In this document: positions 25,865-33,649 of the stretch, in pieces
How the letters are laid out: each line of letters opens with the position of its first letter
How positions within the stretch are numbered: the first letter of the stretch is position 1
Source: UKL13-2 sp043773745
GTDB lineage: Bacteria; Pseudomonadota; Gammaproteobacteria; Burkholderiales; Usitatibacteraceae
Direction of reading: 5' to 3'
Assembly (NCBI GenBank): GCA_043773745.1
Contig: JAYVEV010000068.1
Location: forward strand, 1-39,888
DNA length: 39,888 bases
The notes under the pieces: model-generated
What the model was told of the DNA's origin: nothing
The model's database searches: none
The model's input: only the letters and a program-made list of their open reading frames with translations
Translations under genes and position numbers: made by a program

Positions 25865-28202
25865 CAGATTGAGGCGCAAAAATTGATGAGTAAATGAGCG
25901 CCAGAATTACACCCGGCGCCACTGTTATGCCCATAGCCTGCAATATGGACACATTAGAAAACGCCAGCAGACCAAACCCTGCCACCGTGGTGAGATTTGC
26001 AAATAGCATAGATGCAAGAGTTCGCGGCGAGATAGAAGTTTGGGAATCTGATTTATCAAAGAACAGCGCATAATTAGAGCCCACTGCCACAACCAATAAT
26101 AAACCCACCAAATGCAGAATAATTAATTGTTGGCCGAACCACACTAACCCAGCGGTAACAGTAATAACTGCTGCTGCTAACGGTGCAATAATTCGCGCTA
26201 CCCGAATCGGTGAACGAAACACCAGCAACAACAGCGCGACAATAGCGAACAACCCGCCTAGCGATAACAAAATGGCTTCGTTCAGGTAGCCTGAATACAG
26301 CCGATCCGATTCGGCTTTCATATCCACAAACAGAACATCTGGCAAGCTCGTTGAGTTCAGTGCCGCCCGAATACGCTCGGCATTGATGCCAATATCTTTC
26401 GGGGCAGTAAGTGGCAAAAGAGCAGTCCAATGGTTCTTTTGCTGAATGAGTAAGGCATCAACTGCCATAGCCATTGAGGTATGTTCGAGATCGGTCAATT
26501 GCAGCAGCGACTGATTGCGTGCAGCTGTAACATCAGTAACAAACGGTGCTAAAAGTGTTGCCTGCAGAGGCAAACCGCGAACAGCCTGTGCAAGGCGCGT
26601 TTTCAGCACATCCTCAGTAGGTAAGCTAGCCTGTCGGGTGCGCTGCGTTTCGCTGCTGGGGAGATAACGGCTAGGGCTTTCGAAACCGGCAAGTTCACCG
26701 CTATCTACTTGTGTTTGCAAAACCCTGGATACTTGTTCGGCAGAGCGCAACACAGATTCCTGATTCGCACCGGATATCACCACCAGATAGCGCACATCCG
26801 GCGCACCCATATCCGCGCGTAAACGTGCATCTAACGCCACGTCGGCCTGCGACACAGGGCTTAATGAGGAGATTTTGTCATTCCACAAATGGTCACGATG
26901 GTGAATCAGTATGGCGCTGGCTAACAGCAACATCACCATTGCCGCCCATCTCAGCTTAGCGGCATCATGTACCCATCGGGAAAGGACAACACCAATCGGG
27001 GTGACATCATGAATATGAAATCTTGCCGGGAACAGATGCGGCAATACGAAACGAGTCACCATAGCTGCCGTTACCAGCCCAGCAATCGCATAGAGACCAA
27101 GTTGTGCGAGCCCTGGAAAGCCTGACAATAGCAGCGACGCAAAGCCCGCTATTGAGGTTAATACGCCTAAGCGGACCGTGGGCCAAAAACGCTTGATCCA
27201 GCTTTGGTGATCCTCGCGAGTTTGTCCTGATTGGACGAAAAGATAAATTGAGTAATCGACCGCTTCACCAATCAGCGCGGTGCCAAATCCCAGCGTAACG
27301 CCATGAACCACACCAAATACGAGACTGACAGCGGCTATCCCTGCCAGTGCACCGCTAACGACCGGTAAAAACCCTAACGCTAGGGCGGTGAAGGAGCGAT
27401 AAACCAGCAATAGCAAAACCGCTATCAACACAATGCTGATGGCTGACAAGTGGCTGACTTGGTTTTTGATGGTGTCGCGCGACACCACAGAAAATACGCC
27501 CGGGCCAGTCATCAAAAGTTTAGCTTTTACCGTTGTGGCCGATGCAAGCTCAAACGCTTGCCGAATCGCAGACATGGCTTGTTGCTGGGCATCGGTATTG
27601 GAGCCTGCCGCCCGTGTTTGAATAAGCATCAACGCGCGCTCACCATCACGCGATACCCAGGCACCATTGAGTAATTTTGGTTGGTTGCCACTGTTGAGTT
27701 GCTCGAGAAGTTGCACCATTTCGCCGGTTGGATCGCGCGGCAATACGGATTTGACCAGCAAGCCGGCAGGTGAAGCGAGCAGATCTATCGTATCGCCTAA
27801 AGCTGAATGCAAGCCATCTACACCAAATCGCGCAGGTGTCACGGCATTGCTCAACAAATAACGATTGTTGAACAGAAAAACACGATCTCGTTCAGTGTTA
27901 ACCGGTTCACCATTATTAACGGTGACAAAAGCAGAATCAGCACGCAAAGTCTGCGCGATCTGCTTTGATAGCTGCGCGCGGGTAGGCGTATCAGCGCCTT
28001 CTATGCCTACCAGAATAAGTCGCGAAGCCAGCCCGTCCCGTAGCTGATCCATCAGCAATTGCTGTGCAGGCGTTGGTGTGCGTGGTAAGAATGCCGACAA
28101 ATCCGTCGTGAAATGTGCGCGGCTGATAATCACACTACAAGCCAGCAAAAATACCAGCCATAGCGTAATTGCTCTGATGCTACGGTGGTCAGTAACCATC
28201 AT
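25857..28202 (-). CDS. MMPL/RND-superfamily exporter (ApeM-like role)
   Basis: 781 residues in two homologous halves, each with one helix, a large periplasmic loop, and a block of five further helices (about 12 in all). The first half carries GFGTALIGEAVDYSIYLFVQ, the second VAVGSNYALFFDKSD, corresponding to the conserved helix-4 segments (GxxxDY-like) of MMPL transporters. Such proteins lift hydrophobic lipids from the inner membrane. Flanked by a LolA-like carrier on the upstream side, it probably exports the aryl-polyene lipid. Its ATG shares one base with the LolA stop (TAATG). Confidence 0.9.
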   Translation of the reverse strand: MMVTDHRSIRAITLWLVFLLACSVIISRAHFTTDLSAFLPRTPTPAQQLLMDQLRDGLASRLILVGIEGADTPTRAQLSKQIAQTLRADSAFVTVNNGEPVNTERDRVFLFNNRYLLSNAVTPARFGVDGLHSALGDTIDLLASPAGLLVKSVLPRDPTGEMVQLLEQLNSGNQPKLLNGAWVSRDGERALMLIQTRAAGSNTDAQQQAMSAIRQAFELASATTVKAKLLMTGPGVFSVVSRDTIKNQVSHLSAISIVLIAVLLLLVYRSFTALALGFLPVVSGALAGIAAVSLVFGVVHGVTLGFGTALIGEAVDYSIYLFVQSGQTREDHQSWIKRFWPTVRLGVLTSIAGFASLLLSGFPGLAQLGLYAIAGLVTAAMVTRFVLPHLFPARFHIHDVTPIGVVLSRWVHDAAKLRWAAMVMLLLASAILIHHRDHLWNDKISSLSPVSQADVALDARLRADMGAPDVRYLVVISGANQESVLRSAEQVSRVLQTQVDSGELAGFESPSRYLPSSETQRTRQASLPTEDVLKTRLAQAVRGLPLQATLLAPFVTDVTAARNQSLLQLTDLEHTSMAMAVDALLIQQKNHWTALLPLTAPKDIGINAERIRAALNSTSLPDVLFVDMKAESDRLYSGYLNEAILLSLGGLFAIVALLLLVFRSPIRVARIIAPLAAAVITVTAGLVWFGQQLIILHLVGLLLVVAVGSNYALFFDKSDSQTSISPRTLASMLFANLTTVAGFGLLAFSNVSILQAMGITVAPGVILALIYSSIFAPQSDA

Positions 28203-28807
28203 TATTGTGTCGCCAATTTTTCGATGATCATCAGTGAACTATCGCCGTCTGCCTGATTGATTTCAATGCTGCGCACATAATCATTAGTGCCAACAATACG
28301 GATTTTTTTTATCACGCCCTGCATTTTTTCATCAAGTGGTAGGAGCAGCAGGGTCCAGCGTTCGGCACCACCATCCAGACTTAGTCGGTAACTGCGTTCC
28401 AGCGCCTTTTGGTCACCTGCCAGAGTGCCACGAATGCTGTCGATGAAAGCCGCAAGCTCCGGATAACTTTGTAATTGAACCCGATATTTGTGACGGCCAC
28501 GTTCAATTGATAACTCGCCGCCGTTGACGATCATGGATTCTGGTTTTGGTTTAAGCGTACGCTTTTCCAGACGATCAGGTGCACTGAAGTACAGTTCACC
28601 AGTAGATTCAACCGGCTTGTCGAGTATGGCAATAAATTTCTTTTCGATAAAACTAGCGTGACCGGATCGCGTTTGAGCCAGTCCGCGCATTAGTTGCTCA
28701 ATATTCCAATCGGCCGCTTGGCTAATAACAGGCCAAATCATCAGAAAGCCAATGCCGGCACATCTACTGGCGAACCGAAAAATATTAGCGAAAGATAATA
28801 TTGTCAT
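28202..28807 (-). CDS. LolA-like outer-membrane lipid carrier
   Basis: 201 residues from ATG 28805-28807, which overlaps the previous stop (ATGA). Sec signal peptide with cleavage near ISQA/ADW. The mature domain reads as a LolA/LolB half barrel: TRSGHASFIEKKFIAILDKPVESTGELYFSAPDRLEKRT and the SMIVNGGELSIE strand. LolA-like proteins in aryl-polyene clusters are thought to carry the pigment lipid across the periplasm to the outer membrane. Its coupling to the MMPL gene supports a joint export step. Confidence 0.85.
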   Translation of the reverse strand: MTILSFANIFRFASRCAGIGFLMIWPVISQAADWNIEQLMRGLAQTRSGHASFIEKKFIAILDKPVESTGELYFSAPDRLEKRTLKPKPESMIVNGGELSIERGRHKYRVQLQSYPELAAFIDSIRGTLAGDQKALERSYRLSLDGGAERWTLLLLPLDEKMQGVIKKIRIVGTNDYVRSIEINQADGDSSLMIIEKLATQ

Positions 28808-29739
28808 GGTGGTGAGGTGGTATTGGACGCAGGCTGCCAAAAATCGAAAAAATTGAACCAGTTGTATGGTGCAGCGCGGCAGTAATAGTCTAGCAATGCC
28901 GCATAACGCGCGATAGCGGCTTGCATAGCAAGATCGCGTTGACCATGAGCAATACTGGAAAAATCAGCCAGCTTATCGAAGTGAATAGCGTATCGGTTAC
29001 CACCTAAATACAGTCCCGTCATAAATATGACCGGGCGGCGCATTAGTGCAGCCATTCGGAATGGCCCTATAGGTAATTGAGCGCTCTCACCGAGAATCTT
29101 CACCGGATAGAGTGTGTCATTGCTTGGAGTACGATCGGCCAAGATGCCGACGACACAGCCTTCTTCAAGGCGTTGATTCACTTGCAGCATGGAATCTACA
29201 TGTCCCAGACCAATGATGTCTTGCACGGCCTCTGGGTTTATTGCGGCGAGCATGGCGTTAATTTTTTTGGCGTTATCCTGGTGCATAACCATGGCGACGC
29301 GCAGCTTTGGATTTTTTCTTCCAATCGCGCGGATCACTTCAAAGCTGCCAAGGTGGGCGCCAATCAAAAACAGACCTTTACCATCGGCTAACAGGTTTTG
29401 GAGTGCCTCCTCGCCATGTACTTCAAAGTCAAAAAGATCAAAGCGGCGGTTGACTAAATAAAGTCGGTCATGAATGGTGGCTGCAAAAGTGAAAAAATGT
29501 TGGTACATTTCGCGACCACGTGCGGGACGACCTAATACCCGGCGCAGATAATGGCTGGAAGCACGTCGACTGGCAGGTGCGAATAGCAGAAAATAAGCCG
29601 CGATAAGATGCAATACGAAACGCCCTGCAGATCTGCCAAGTCGAAGGGAAATCCAAGTCATTATCCGGAGCATGTGCATGTTGCTCCGCTCCGGCGTACG
29701 AGCCCAGCTGGCTTGATTATCGGGCGCACGCGATGTCAT
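28804..29739 (-). CDS. LpxL/HtrB-type lysophospholipid acyltransferase
   Basis: 311 residues. It starts with MTSRAPDNQASWARTPERS, an N-terminus common to the aryl-polyene-cluster branch of this family, then a hydrophobic region at about 38-55. Catalytic HX4E is seen in IGAHLGSFEVIR (about 125). FFDFW near the end is typical. LpxL enzymes add secondary acyl chains to lipid A; here the substrate is more likely the pigment or its glycolipid anchor. Together with the PlsC-type gene of the plus operon, the cluster has two distinct acyltransferases. Confidence 0.87.
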   Translation of the reverse strand: MTSRAPDNQASWARTPERSNMHMLRIMTWISLRLGRSAGRFVLHLIAAYFLLFAPASRRASSHYLRRVLGRPARGREMYQHFFTFAATIHDRLYLVNRRFDLFDFEVHGEEALQNLLADGKGLFLIGAHLGSFEVIRAIGRKNPKLRVAMVMHQDNAKKINAMLAAINPEAVQDIIGLGHVDSMLQVNQRLEEGCVVGILADRTPSNDTLYPVKILGESAQLPIGPFRMAALMRRPVIFMTGLYLGGNRYAIHFDKLADFSSIAHGQRDLAMQAAIARYAALLDYYCRAAPYNWFNFFDFWQPASNTTSPP

Positions 29740-30047
29740 ATCGGCAGCTTGGTCATGATTGTGCCGACGGCAATTTTTCGGCTCCCGGCCACGATCTCGA
29801 AACGTACTGTGTCTGCCCCATTAACAGCTGTGGTGTGTTGAATAGTTAGTTCGTCGCCCGGACTGGCTGGGCTCAGAAACTTGACCGAGCTTATTTCACA
29901 AGTATCCAGTACGACATCACTAGTATCAACAATTGCATTTAAGGCGATATCAAGTAGTACCACGCCAGGCATGATCGGCGTGCCGGGAAAATGCCCAGAA
30001 AACGCCGGATGATCTATCGGCACAGTCCATTGGGTGCTGAACGTCAT
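29736..30047 (-). CDS. Short 3-hydroxyacyl-ACP dehydratase subunit (ApeI-like)
   Basis: 103 residues, shorter than FabZ (about 145) but with its active-site strand: DHPAFSGHFPGTPIMPGVVLLD (GHFPG with the catalytic His at about residue 19). It lacks part of the N-terminal region. In characterised systems the ApeI- and ApeP-like subunits form one dehydratase complex; the ApeP-like subunit is at 21838-22305. Start and stop both overlap neighbours by ATGA. Confidence 0.88.
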   Translation of the reverse strand: MTFSTQWTVPIDHPAFSGHFPGTPIMPGVVLLDIALNAIVDTSDVVLDTCEISSVKFLSPASPGDELTIQHTTAVNGADTVRFEIVAGSRKIAVGTIMTKLPI

Positions 30048-31390
30048 GCGGTTTCCTGCACGCCATGCGCTTGAGTGAATAGGGTTTGCAAGGCGGCACG
30101 AGGAAGTTTGCCAGTGCTGTTGCGTGGCAATGCATCTACAAATAGCAGCGGGCGCGGAAGGAAAACCGGATCAATATATTCACGGAGATATTTTAATATC
30201 TGCACAGGTTTGAGGTCAGGCGCCACCACGCAGGCTGCCAGCCGGGTCACATGCGCCATATCTTTTTCGTTAGGCATATAAAATGCGCCGTCTATTACAC
30301 CGGGGATTGTATTGAGCAAGTGATTGAGGCTGGCCAGGGAGTGTCGCTTGCCAGCAATATTGACCAAATCAGACAGGCGGCCATGCAATAAAAAATGTTC
30401 TTCAGAGAGAGGCTCGATATCGTCGTTCATCGCAGTCTTGATCGCGATATGACCGCCATAAGCATAGCTACTCTCATTCTCAACGAGCAGCTTTATTCCC
30501 GGCAACAGTTGCCATTCGGCAGTCTGCGTAGCGCGTCTGGTCGCAATCAGGCCCGTCTCCGTACTGCCATAAATTTCCATCAAGGGCGCTTTCCATCGCG
30601 CTTCAATTTCATGTGCGAGTTGAATGGACAAAGGAGCCGTAGCTGAAACGACGCAGACAATTTCAGGCATGTCTAATTCTGCATCCAACAATGCGCGCAG
30701 GTGCACTGGTGATGATACGAGCACTCGTGGTGCCGGCACATTAACAAGCGCTTGGCAAATATCTGCAGGATAAAACGGTTGTGCATGGCTCAATGCATGG
30801 CCGCTGTGCCATGCCATCAGAACCGTAGACTCGAACCCATACATATGTTGCGGGGGTACGGTACCAATTAGTGTGCAGGGAAGGGCGTCGAGTAGCCCCA
30901 GGCGTAATGCCTCAGCTCGTACGCTACTAACCAGCGCACCCCAGGTTTTATGATGGGGCAGTGGGGCACCTGTTGAACCGGATGTAAAGACAATAGCAAC
31001 ACATTGAGCGCTATCGATTTGTGGAATGATGAATTTATCGGTCTGCTTGGCGTTCATTGTTGGATAACGCAACTGAGGCATTTCCAGCGTACATGCGTCG
31101 TTATCTGTCAGGCAGAATACATCGGGCGCAAAAGCTTTGAGTTGCCTAACCATTTCTGGGGTACGAGCAGATGGTAGCAGGCTGATTTTGCCTGTCACGA
31201 TTGCGGCCGCCAATCCGACGCTGAACCGATAACGGTCTTCACAGACATTCAAGAGGTGATCAGCGGAGGGCAGTTTAGCGGCGAGTTCATCTACATCAGC
31301 TAAAAACTGGCGTAGCGTAACAGGGCCTTTGTTGCCCTTGGCAATGTGTGAGTCGGGTAAAGTATGCGATACCAGTGGCAGCAGAGCCAT
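30044..31390 (-). CDS. Aryl:ACP ligase / acyl-CoA synthetase (ApeH-like, XanA2-like)
   Basis: 448 residues from ATG 31388-31390; a longer reading frame would run into the preceding gene. Adenylate-forming motifs are IVFTSGSTGAPLP (A3 loop, with Leu where Lys is common in this motif), MEIYGSTETG (A5) and LPRNSTGKLPRAAL (A10 with the catalytic Lys near the end). It should activate hydroxybenzoate and load it on the ACP to start the polyene. Short relative to CoA ligases (about 520 or more), but normal for this aryl-polyene subgroup. Confidence 0.88.
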   Translation of the reverse strand: MALLPLVSHTLPDSHIAKGNKGPVTLRQFLADVDELAAKLPSADHLLNVCEDRYRFSVGLAAAIVTGKISLLPSARTPEMVRQLKAFAPDVFCLTDNDACTLEMPQLRYPTMNAKQTDKFIIPQIDSAQCVAIVFTSGSTGAPLPHHKTWGALVSSVRAEALRLGLLDALPCTLIGTVPPQHMYGFESTVLMAWHSGHALSHAQPFYPADICQALVNVPAPRVLVSSPVHLRALLDAELDMPEIVCVVSATAPLSIQLAHEIEARWKAPLMEIYGSTETGLIATRRATQTAEWQLLPGIKLLVENESSYAYGGHIAIKTAMNDDIEPLSEEHFLLHGRLSDLVNIAGKRHSLASLNHLLNTIPGVIDGAFYMPNEKDMAHVTRLAACVVAPDLKPVQILKYLREYIDPVFLPRPLLFVDALPRNSTGKLPRAALQTLFTQAHGVQETA

Positions 31391-31398
31391 ATTTAGAT

Positions 31399-32046
31399 TC
31401 AACGCGAACGCGCTGATGTAGCCCAATATGCGCGCACAGCATCAAATATAGGCACATGCTTTATATCCGGAAGCACCTGCTTTCGTACCCAATACTCCGC
31501 AATAAACATGATCGCAACCAGCGGCAGGGTCAGGAAATTGGCGAATACTGACCAAGTGGCGAGTGGCGTGAGAAAAAACAATAATGTAGAAACCAAGGCC
31601 ATGGCGGCAAAAAATAAGGTCCATGCCAAAGTAACCTGCCGCGTGTAATGCGCATGTGGAATAGTTAATTTTTCAGGCGAGGAATGCAGTTGCTCGGCAA
31701 AGCGTGTGCATAACGGTTTTTGTCCGCTGAGTAGCGTGCGACCGAATGTCATAAATAAAATCAGCTGCATGCCAACATGTTGGATCCAGTAGACCAATCC
31801 AAAATGTTTCTCAAGAGTTGGCCAAAAAGACCATAGCGCGATACATACGACTGCTAGAATGCTCAGTATCGTCATCCGTGATTTAGATCGCCATGCTAAC
31901 AATAATGAAATCAAAAGCACTGGCGTAATGGCGACAATGGCTCCGAGATTGCCATTTTCGGTTGATTCGCTGGTGTAATGAGCCAGCAACGCGTAGCCGA
32001 TGATCAACGCGGCTATACCCAGCCAGCGCAGAGCGCGTAGTGCCAT
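31399..32046 (-). CDS. COG4648-like integral membrane protein (ApeG-like)
   Basis: 215 residues with about six membrane helices and no catalytic motif I recognise. HVGMQLILFMTFGRTLLSGQKPLCTRFAEQLH and YTRQVTLAWTLFFAAMALVS are family-typical segments of the membrane protein that accompanies ACP and ligase genes in aryl-polyene and flexirubin clusters. Function unknown; it may hold the synthase at the membrane. Its ATG shares a base with the ACP stop (TAATG). Confidence 0.78.
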   Translation of the reverse strand: MALRALRWLGIAALIIGYALLAHYTSESTENGNLGAIVAITPVLLISLLLAWRSKSRMTILSILAVVCIALWSFWPTLEKHFGLVYWIQHVGMQLILFMTFGRTLLSGQKPLCTRFAEQLHSSPEKLTIPHAHYTRQVTLAWTLFFAAMALVSTLLFFLTPLATWSVFANFLTLPLVAIMFIAEYWVRKQVLPDIKHVPIFDAVRAYWATSARSR

Positions 32047-32336
32047 TAACGGGTTCTCTGTGCTGTTATATAGTTGGTGAGACTGTGTAACGAGCTAAAA
32101 ATATGCTTGTTGTCAGCGCTGTCGGTGCGGAGCTGGAAGCCATAACGTTTTGAAACTACCAGCGCAACTTCGAGTATATCAATCGAATCCAACCCCAAAC
32201 CTTCACCATAAAGTGGGGCATCAGGCAATATTTGATCCGCTGTTATCTCCAAATTTAGACATTCGACAATTAAGACCGCAACTTCATATTGCATGTCTGC
32301 GGCAATGGCAGCATTAGGATTCTGGTGATTGAGCAT
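32046..32336 (-). CDS. Acyl carrier protein of the aryl-polyene synthase
   Basis: 96 residues. The phosphopantetheine site is Ser51 in GLGLDSIDILE, followed by the acidic recognition helix region. It would carry the aryl starter and growing polyene. It is the first gene of the minus operon and the only ACP in the cluster here; characterised aryl-polyene loci commonly have two. Start at ATG 32334-32336 lacks a good ribosome site; Met15 (32294) is an alternative that keeps the whole domain. Confidence 0.92.
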   Translation of the reverse strand: MLNHQNPNAAIAADMQYEVAVLIVECLNLEITADQILPDAPLYGEGLGLDSIDILEVALVVSKRYGFQLRTDSADNKHIFSSLHSLTNYITAQRTR

Positions 32337-32405
32337 ATTTATTTTTTTGGTTTGTTATAAGTATTGGGCCAGAAGCAGTGTAGCTAACAGTGAATAAGTA
32401 GGATG

Positions 32406-32434
32406 ATTTTAGCTGCACAAAACAACCGCTTCAA
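32406..32434 (-). promoter_or_regulatory. Putative sigma-70 promoter of the aryl-polyene minus operon
   Basis: On the minus strand, TTGAAG (32434-32429) and TAAAAT (32411-32406) are separated by 17 bp. Predicted start near 32399 would leave a leader of about 60 nt before the ACP gene. The region is A/T rich. This is pattern matching only. Confidence 0.4.
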
Positions 32435-32726
32435 TAAATCATTTAATTTGACATAATATAAATTATACGCAACAAATTAAAGTAAAAGACTGGTTATTCA
32501 GCAGCTTGGCTTAACATTGGTCATCTAACAATTGCAATTTTCCAGTAAGATATTCTAATGACGTAACGCTATTTCAATTGTACGGTACAGCACATACAGA
32601 AGGTATAAATATTGGAGAATATGTCATTTTTTGCACTGTGCCAAGAGTTGTGGCCTAGCAGCAGCTTTGGGAATCATGGAATATCTTGATCCTTGTCTCC
32701 TGCAAATGCGCGGAAGCCCTAAAGCC
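32435..32726. other. A/T-rich intergenic stretch without a recognised gene
   Basis: Between the operon promoter and the transposon-like unit I see no homologous gene. A 22-codon reading frame at 32621-32689 (+) begins with MSFFALCQELWPSSS behind GGAG; it could be the start of a gene broken by the insertion, or chance. The low G+C content contrasts with the adjacent inserted unit. Confidence 0.5.
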
Positions 32727-32731
32727 CATTT
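32727..32731 (+). repeat. Left target-site duplication (CATTT)
   Basis: Five bases directly outside the left inverted repeat, repeated in the same orientation at 34216-34220. Length 5 is the Tn3-family standard. Confidence 0.7.
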
Positions 32732-32770
32732 GAGGGTTGGCCGTGATTCCTGAAAATTCCGCAGAAAATC
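32732..32770 (+). repeat. Left terminal inverted repeat (39 bp)
   Basis: Begins GAGGGTTGG and ends CGCAGAAAATC; matches the complement of 34177-34215 with two mismatches (seventh base T/C and one A/T in the CTGAAAA run). Inward of it the right copy continues TGCTAAG and the left ATTTAAC; TAAG is the usual inner end of Tn3-family repeats, so the true repeat may be about 46 bp with a decayed left inner end. Confidence 0.88.
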
Positions 32771-32785
32771 ATTTAACCAATTGAT

Positions 32786-32932
32786 CTATCTGGAAAATTC
32801 AATTTTATAGTTGATCGGCGTGATTTCCCGATCCAGATCAAGCGTGTAATCGCCAAAGCGGTTGATGTGGCTCGTCCGATAAGGCGATAGCGCTTTGAGC
32901 ACCGGCCCGTCCAACGGATACGGGCTTGCCGT
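32786..32932 (-). pseudogene. Remnant of a Tn3-family transposase C-terminus
   Basis: On the minus strand an open frame of 48 codons runs from just after an in-frame TAA (32933-32935) to a TAG at 32786-32788, 15 bp from the left inverted repeat. It reads SPYRTSHINRFGDYTLDLD in its middle, which matches the SPxxxxHINxxGDY pattern at the C-terminus of Tn3-type transposases, and transposase genes of this family end next to the terminal repeat. There is no start codon or catalytic domain, so it is a relic. Recognition is from memory of the family, without a database search. Confidence 0.68.
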
Positions 32933-32954
32933 TTACCGATAAACGGTATATATT
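32926..32954 (+). promoter_or_regulatory. higBA promoter with palindromic operator
   Basis: TTGCCG (32926-32931) and TATATT (32949-32954) are exactly 17 bp apart. The perfect 7-bp palindrome CCGTTTA-CCGA-TAAACGG (32929-32946) lies across the -35/-10 spacer, where HigA binding would block polymerase. The predicted start falls at or within a base or two of the higB ATG (32961), so the mRNA may be leaderless. Confidence 0.65.
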
Positions 32955-32960
32955 ACGCGA

Positions 32961-33239
32961 ATGATCTGCTCGTTCAAGTGCAAAGACACCGAAAATCTAT
33001 TTGTGTCGGGGAAATCCAAGCGCTTTGCGAATATCAAGGACGTGGCGGCAAGGAAATTGACGCTACTCCAGGCGGCCGCAACGCTGGACGCATTGATGGC
33101 GCCGCCGGGCAATAGGCTGGAAGCGCTGGCGGGCGATCGGAAAGGCCAGCACAGCATTCGAGTGAACGATCAATGGCGCGTGTGCTTTGTTTGGACAGAC
33201 AAAGGACCGTCGGATGTAGAGATCGTGGATTACCACTGA
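32961..33239 (+). CDS. higB: HigB-type toxin (RelE superfamily mRNA interferase)
   Basis: 92 residues, full length for HigB. Core segments are MICSFKCKDTENLF, GKSKRFANIKDVAARKL, PPGNRLEALAGDRKGQHSIRVNDQWRVCFVW and the terminal VEIVDYH; the conserved Arg, the WR in QWRVCF and the C-terminal His are the usual catalytic/binding positions of the RelE fold. It would cleave mRNA on the ribosome when HigA is degraded. Toxin-first gene order is typical of higBA. There is no ribosome site before the ATG (see promoter entry). Antitoxin follows at 14 bp. Confidence 0.93.
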   Translation: MICSFKCKDTENLFVSGKSKRFANIKDVAARKLTLLQAAATLDALMAPPGNRLEALAGDRKGQHSIRVNDQWRVCFVWTDKGPSDVEIVDYH

Positions 33240-33253
33240 AAACAAGGTACATC

Positions 33254-33562
33254 ATGTTTAAGAATGGAATGCGTGCGGTACACCCTGGCGAGATCTTGCG
33301 CGAGGACTATCTGGGCCCGTTGGAAATGACGCCGAATTGGCTGTCGAAGAAGCTGCATGTGCCGGCATCGCGATTGAACGATATCGTGCTGGAGCGGCGA
33401 GGCGTGACAGCCGATACGGCGCTGCGTTTGGCGGCGTTCTTCGGTGGTGATGCGCAGACCTGGTTGAACCTGCAAGCGATGTACGATCTGCGAGTGGCCG
33501 AGCAGGAAAACGCAAAGCGCATCGCTGTCGAAGTGCAGCCGTTAAATCTGAAGGTGGCGTAG
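33254..33562 (+). CDS. higA: HigA-type antitoxin (XRE-family HTH)
   Basis: 102 residues from ATG 33254, which has AAGG 7 nt upstream; a frame open further upstream overlaps higB and adds non-homologous residues. The sequence starts GMRAVHPGEILREDYL, the family hallmark, then a helix-turn-helix (NWLSKKLHVPASRLNDIVLERRGVTADTALRLAAFF) and NLQAMYDLRVAE. It neutralises HigB and probably represses the shared promoter through the palindrome upstream of higB. Confidence 0.94.
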   Translation: MFKNGMRAVHPGEILREDYLGPLEMTPNWLSKKLHVPASRLNDIVLERRGVTADTALRLAAFFGGDAQTWLNLQAMYDLRVAEQENAKRIAVEVQPLNLKVA

Positions 33563-33649
33563 CGCGTCACGTGCAAAGGCATTCGTAACCTGTCATTTCG
33601 CGAAGGACTCCCTGTCGGCCGCGGGCTTCCGCAAGAAAGGGACCATGAC

